Shown piece by piece: positions 59,801 to 64,000 of a DNA stretch of 64,000 bases. The position numbers were made by a program, and so were the translations under genes. This DNA is from Dryomyza anilis (Eukaryota; Arthropoda; Insecta; Diptera; Dryomyzidae), in the NCBI GenBank assembly GCA_951804985.1, contig OX638134.1:81757679-81821678 (forward strand), written 5' to 3'. Position 1 is the stretch's first letter; the number at the start of each line of letters is the position of its first letter. The notes below the pieces were generated by a model that was not told where the DNA came from, made no database searches, and saw nothing but the letters and a program-made list of their open reading frames with translations.

Positions 59801-60448
59801 TGCGTGGGCACTACGAAGTCCTGAGTAAATTCAATACGTGGCATTAACCTAAAAAATTATTTAAAATCTATTTTTATCACTCTTTCCATTTAATACCATT
59901 TTTACTTACATGAAATTCTCATCAGCTTCGCTGTAATTTCCGGCACGTTTAATCTCTTGGTAAAAACAATGTATATCATTAGATGGCAGATTGATGTAAA
60001 CTGCACCACTATGATTATTAATATGCAGTCTATATTTACGCGTTGTTTCATTATATATTTTCGAAATAAGCGGTTCATCTGTTGAGCAGGATTCTTTTTT
60101 CGGCTCATACGATTTCATTACGTCCGAATTGTATATATCGACATTTGGCATATGACAATTTGGATTCCAGACTAGATAATTCCATGGTGGTAGTGTAATA
60201 TTTGTAAAACGTTGATATATTATTGGTGCTTTTCGAAAAGTGATAACATTATTGGTATCTAGTTTTGGCGTTGGCGCAATTGTTGAGGGTTTCGCTGGAT
60301 AATACAAATGGCGTCTGCTATTCCCAAAAATTGGTAGTCTGGTCGGATAGTTTACAAAAGAGTAATAGTAGAGTAGAAAAACAATAGACACAATTAGAGC
60401 CAACGTAATTTTTGGAAATAATTGCAACCTACTTCTACCGTCGTCCAT
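56848..60448 (-). CDS. DUF229 family membrane-anchored protein
   Basis: Three coding exons on the minus strand: 60448-59910, 59848-59548 and 58131-56848; 2124 nt, 707 residues. The ATG at 60448 is preferred (A at -3, G at +4); an upstream in-frame ATG at 60484 has a weaker context. Residues ~14-32 form one membrane segment (type II signal anchor), followed by an ectodomain with several NxS/T sites. GVLLIGIDSLSR at about 242-253 and FFSDHGSRWG at about 450-459 are hallmarks of DUF229, a branch of the alkaline phosphatase/sulfatase fold; the Asp and Asp-His are probable metal ligands. Substrate is unknown; the family is expanded in flies and nematodes. The donor after exon 2 is GTTGGT, chosen because it keeps GYNK in frame with DDNTFPN. 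The C-terminus is odd: a 12-bp repeat encodes DVVEDVVEDVMEDVVES. Confidence 0.88.
56853..56905. repeat. 12-bp repeat inside the DUF229 C-terminus
   Basis: Four copies of AACGTCCTCCAC (one with CAT) on the + strand; on the coding strand they add DVVE units just before the stop. Confidence 0.85.
58508..58811 (+). mobile_element. GGTTG-type interspersed element, copy 2
   Basis: Begins ACAAACAGAAAATCTTCTTT, contains AACAGTTCGAAATTGGTTGA, and ends AAGTTGGTTGGACAAAGAG followed by TTTGTGTAG. Lies in intron 2 of the DUF229 gene. Confidence 0.75.
58828..59068 (+). mobile_element. Degenerate SINE copy
   Basis: tRNA-like head with GGTAGCTCGGAGGTTAGTGC and body CTTTTTCTATACCGTGCTAC, more diverged than the rogdi-intron copies. 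It abuts the inverted copy at 59069-59215. Confidence 0.8.
59069..59215 (-). mobile_element. SINE copy, inverted, head intact
   Basis: Reverse complement of the SINE head and part of its body. Here the B box is GGTTCGATCC-like and the anticodon loop reads CTCCAAG, so this copy differs from the 37211 head. Together with 58828-59068 it forms an inverted pair. Confidence 0.8.
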
Positions 60449-60499
60449 GATTGTTTCACTAGTGTTGTGAGTTATACATGTCATGCATGTTTCAGGCAC

Positions 60500-61066
60500 G
60501 TTATAAGCAGGGGATCAATTGTACTTGAAATTAATAAGTTTTTATATTTGTTGTTTTATAGTCTTGTTAACTGATAGGTGATTCTTGGTAAAGTGGTGCG
60601 GTTTTGGACGGGCTAAATTTTGTTTTCCATGGCATTTTGAAATTATAACTGTTATCAACATTTGACAATGTTGATAATATTTTACTAATTTTTTGCTTTT
60701 AGTATATTTAGGTTATCATACTTGATGAAACGGTAATCGATTAAAATATATTGCATGATATAATTTCGGAGTTTTAGAATTAAAAAACTTACTCAGGTTT
60801 GTAAGTCGAATTTAAGATATTTTTTACCACTTTTTTTACGATGTATAAAACTATATAAATATCCATTAAACTTCTAAAAACGACTTAAAATCACATTTTG
60901 AAGGTATATAACAAATCTTGGTACACACACAGATAATACAAAAATATATTTCGCCAAACAACTCAATCGGTTCACTCAACGGTTAAATCGGTTCTAGTAT
61001 CCAATGGTGTACTTTGTACTACAATCAATTTAGAACAGTTTTAGAACAATTTAGAAGAGAATATAG
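60500..61066. other. DUF229 upstream region and partial GGTTG-type repeat
   Basis: The promoter of the DUF229 gene should lie within 60450-60700; no TATA box or initiator stands out. At 60928-61066 a partial, inverted GGTTG-type repeat begins (CACACAGATAAT, ACTCAATCGGTTCACTCAAC). Confidence 0.35.
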
Positions 61067-61323
61067 ACAGAGAAAAATCCTCTTTTGGCAAGAGGTTGGA
61101 AGAACGAATAACTCAGTTGTACAAACTAACTTCATTTCGTTGGCCCTTCAAATATTAGTCTATACACACTCCCAATGGTTCTAAAACAGATCGAAATTGT
61201 TTGTAATCCAAATTGCAAATTCTTTTAGTTTTGCCAATACCAACCGTCTAAGCGGTTGATAGAACCGAATAAGTTGGTTGGGCATAGAGTTGGTTGGCGC
61301 AATATATCTCTATTCTGTGTGTA
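61067..61323 (+). mobile_element. GGTTG-type interspersed element, copy 3
   Basis: Begins ACAGAGAAAAATCCTCTTTT with GGAAGAACGAATAACTCAG, ends AAGTTGGTTGGGCATAGAG and ATTCTGTGTGTAG. Further fragments follow to 61440. Confidence 0.75.
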
Positions 61324-61904
61324 GTAAATAGTTTCATCAATCAATTTGTAGAAATTTGATTTTAGCTGAATTAAGTTAGTTGTTACAACTAAATTGTTTG
61401 TTCTTCCAAAAGTATTTACTGTTGTACTTAGTTAAACTAATTCTATAAGAACTTGTTAAATTACACCATAACCTCATTGCCTTATATTTCTTTAATACAT
61501 TAAAACACCCAATTTTTATATTTTTATAAATCACCTATGTTCATCTTTGTAATATTTTTATCTAACAAAATAAAAGAAAGTAATTAAATAATTAGCATTG
61601 ATTACAAAACAAATAAACATATGTCACAGACCGACAAACATTCTTTTCCAACAGCCGCTATTCCGAAGTGCCTACTTAGTTATCTCTGCCAAAATGTGAC
61701 ACATTAGAAACTAGCTATTATTTTCGTTATCAGTTTCAAATTTGAAAGTTCTTAATTTTGCACCACATTGTTGATGTTTTTCTTATCCATTAACGAGTCG
61801 ATAAAGAAGCATAACTTGAACATGGTTTGAGTGAAGACGATATCAATCTTAAAATTTATAAAAATAAAACTATGTCCGAGAATAGTTTTATTTTTATATA
61901 TTTT

Positions 61905-61952
61905 AACTGACAGGTGCTTTTCAACATTGCATTTTAACAGCACCTGTCAGTT
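61905..61952. repeat. Perfect 14-bp stem hairpin
   Basis: AACTGACAGGTGCT at 61905-61918 and its exact inverse AGCACCTGTCAGTT at 61939-61952, with a 20-nt loop. It lies in otherwise plain sequence; might be a small MITE end or a structured RNA. Confidence 0.6.
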
Positions 61953-62145
61953 TTTTATGTAATTCCTTATGGCGACTTCTTCTCTTACTGCTCAGTCGGT
62001 CTGATTCATTACCAGTGCTACAAATACTACACCGATAACAAAAGGATTTTAATTAAAATGTTTCATAAACCATTTGAATTACTCAAACGCATATTTTGGA
62101 ATTCGAAAGTGTAAAGAATAAAAGCAAAAAGAGAAGTACACATAA

Positions 62146-62438
62146 TAGAGATTTGTTGCGACTACCAACTCTTTCCCCTAATAACTTATTCAGTTCACTC
62201 AACCGCTTAGTTGGTTGTTATTGTCAAAACTAAAACGTTCTAATTTGGCTCGGCAACCAATTTCGAACAGTTTTAGAACTATTTGGACTGTGTATAGGCT
62301 AATATTTGACGCACCAACCGAATACAGCAGTTCCGCTAACACATTTTTAGGAAATTCGTTTTAAACGAATGAAGTTGGTTGTTACAACTAACTTTTTCAT
62401 TCTTCCAACCTCATGCCAAGAGACAATTTTTCTGTGTG
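62146..62438 (-). mobile_element. GGTTG-type interspersed element, copy 4 (inverted)
   Basis: Inverse of copies 1-3: AACTTATTCAGTTCACTCAA, CAATTTCGAACAGTTTTAGA, then CTTCCAACCTCATGCCAAGA and TTTTTCTGTGTG at the end. Confidence 0.75.
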
Positions 62439-62539
62439 AAGAGATAATATTAATTAAACGTGTTATATTATTATTTAAATTTAATTATTATTTAAATTTA
62501 ATTCGTATTTAAAAGGGAAATCTTAGGACAAACTCCGTC

Positions 62540-62612
62540 ACATCATTTGAGCTGTGCGTTTTATATTTGTACACAAAATGGTGGGATCTACAGTTTAATT
62601 CCGAATTTGAAC
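62540..62612 (-). mobile_element. SINE body fragment
   Basis: TTTGAGCTGTGCGTTTTATA and AATGGTGGGATCTACAGTTT match the inverse of the SINE body; head and tail are absent. Confidence 0.65.
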
Positions 62613-62781
62613 GAAGAAGTAGTCTGAACCACCTGAAACAAAATACGAAAAGTTATCTCTATTAGTATGGTTCACTTAAAGATGACAACTTTCCGATTTG
62701 CTTTATATTAATTGAGTTAAACATATCTTGTTAGATATATTTTCAAGAGCTAAACGTCAAAACAAAGGCGGACATGCGATA

Positions 62782-63460
62782 CCCGAGTGGAAATTGGTTA
62801 AGGTTAGCCTTATTTCGCATCCGTCTCTGATACGAATACGATAAGGCATCCCTACTAAAGGCCACCTGAAATGATACTGATCAGGCTCGACTAGGGTAAT
62901 CATAATTTCAATTGCACGTATGGCAACCTCACCCAACCTTCATAAAAATACTGATATAAAGTCTATTTAATAAAAACTGATGTGACACTTATGAAAAACA
63001 AACCTTATTGGATATCGTATTAACATAATATGATCGAGATTTTATTAAAAACCTTTTATAATAAAATTGGGTAACAAAATTATTCCAATAAAATAAAATA
63101 TTCTAATAAATAAATGTTTAACTCAATTGCAAGAGATATAAAAATTCACAACATTTTTAAAAACTTGAAATATCTCAAAACGTCAACCTTTTGTCATTGC
63201 AAAAGTTATTGAGATACCTTTGTTCACAAAACTATTTTTTGGTTTGAAAGGGCTCAAATTTAGTAAAATCAATTTAGGAAGAATTTAAATATGCATCGAA
63301 TTATATAAGGATAATTTCATCAAATTGTCTGATCAGTTATAGCAACTTCGAATAGTGTCACGTTTTGAATTACTGATCAAAACCCCTGATCATTGACTGA
63401 CTCTAAATCAGACTGCCTGATCAGACAATAATCAGATCCTGAACTAAATTTCCCCTCGGG
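62782..63460. mobile_element. 679-bp TIR element (CCCGAGTGGAAATT)
   Basis: Starts CCCGAGTGGAAATTG and ends AAATTTCCCCTCGGG. The interior shares AAGGCCACCTGAAATGATAC and GACTAGGGTAATC with the arms of the 7178-8406 element. Flanked by TA on both sides. No coding frame. Confidence 0.75.
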
Positions 63461-64000
63461 TACCTTTCACTGACGATATTTGGATATTGTAAACTTTTAA
63501 AAGTTATCCAAAAGTGGTTGGTCAACGACACCTTTTTTACACATGCATACTTATAATTATACAGTGTTTTGTATCAGAGTTTGAGGTGTACTTTTCTTAT
63601 CGATGATATCCATTTTCTATAAGTAATTTAATAACTCTAAAATCGACATTGTATTTTTTTAAGGTGCTAAAAATTAAATAGTTTTTTTTTTCTTTTGTAC
63701 AACCAAATCCTATTTTTTTTGTAGCGAAACGAATTTGTGAAATGAGGCGAAGTAAAATTTATAAACGTAGTTAGATTTATGAATATACTATAGGCCAAAT
63801 AGGGATTCAAAACGCCCGGTATGTAATCGAAGAATAACATTTTCGAATTTAGTATAATTTTCATATGAGATAAAACAAAATAATTGGAGTTATTTATTAG
63901 ATCATTGAACAGTCGATTATTGGTTTACAAAATCGTATCAAAAATTGATACATGAAAAATATTTTTATTTTATTTTGTGAATTCGAAAAATGTTACGGTT
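63461..64000. other. A/T-rich end of the window, nothing recognised
   Basis: No exon, RNA gene or clear repeat is supported. Confidence 0.4.

Overview
The window is nuclear DNA of a higher fly (Diptera, probably outside Drosophila). It is very A+T-rich and repeat-dense, has short GT-AG introns next to multi-kilobase ones, carries DINE-1/INE-1-like elements, and encodes proteins closest in my memory to Drosophila ones. I recall Rbp6, rogdi, CG7724 and TpnC73F lying close together on Drosophila 3L (about 73-74), so this looks like conserved synteny inflated by repeats. That synteny is recalled, not searched.

Layout: (1) 1-8673, + strand: the last coding exons of a Musashi-family RNA-binding protein gene (Rbp6), whose introns hold a ~186-bp tandem repeat, a 19-bp minisatellite and a terminal-inverted-repeat (TIR) element. 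(2) 8674-~21950: no other gene is visible. This is best read as an alternative, very long 3'UTR of Rbp6, or gene-poor sequence after a short 3'UTR. It contains a 9-bp minisatellite, an AT-rich block, a (TTTA)n tract and a TIR element. (3) 22000-25000: TTCTTG repeats, a DINE-1-like element, a foldback element and two nested MITEs. (4) 25207-32830, - strand: a five-exon 3beta-HSD-like extended SDR, whose 6.2-kb first intron is a nest of insertions (LINE remnant, TIR elements, hairpins). (5) 33880-35430: a second large array of the same 19-bp minisatellite in the opposite orientation. (6) 36182-38988, - strand: a complete seven-exon rogdi gene with a tRNA-derived SINE and a truncated copy in one intron. 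(7) 39000-46800: MITEs, a hAT-like element with 8-bp target duplications, and degenerate 19-bp repeats. (8) 46839-49904, - strand: a complete four-exon troponin C gene. (9) 51060-56110: 15-bp repeats with a SINE, a second DINE-1-like copy and a degenerate repeat array. (10) 56848-60448, - strand: a three-exon DUF229 membrane protein. (11) 60500-64000: clustered interspersed repeats and a TIR element.

The genes have no obvious shared pathway: neural/post-transcriptional control (Rbp6), a presynaptic/V-ATPase-linked protein (rogdi), muscle calcium sensing (TpnC), a putative steroid/sterol-type reductase, and a putative phosphatase/sulfatase-fold ectoenzyme. The most distinctive feature is the repeat landscape: a dispersed 19-bp minisatellite family, elements inserted into elements with recognisable target duplications, and an intronic repeat of about nucleosomal length. 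Exon borders were placed by hand from splice sites, reading frame and family knowledge; no searches were run.
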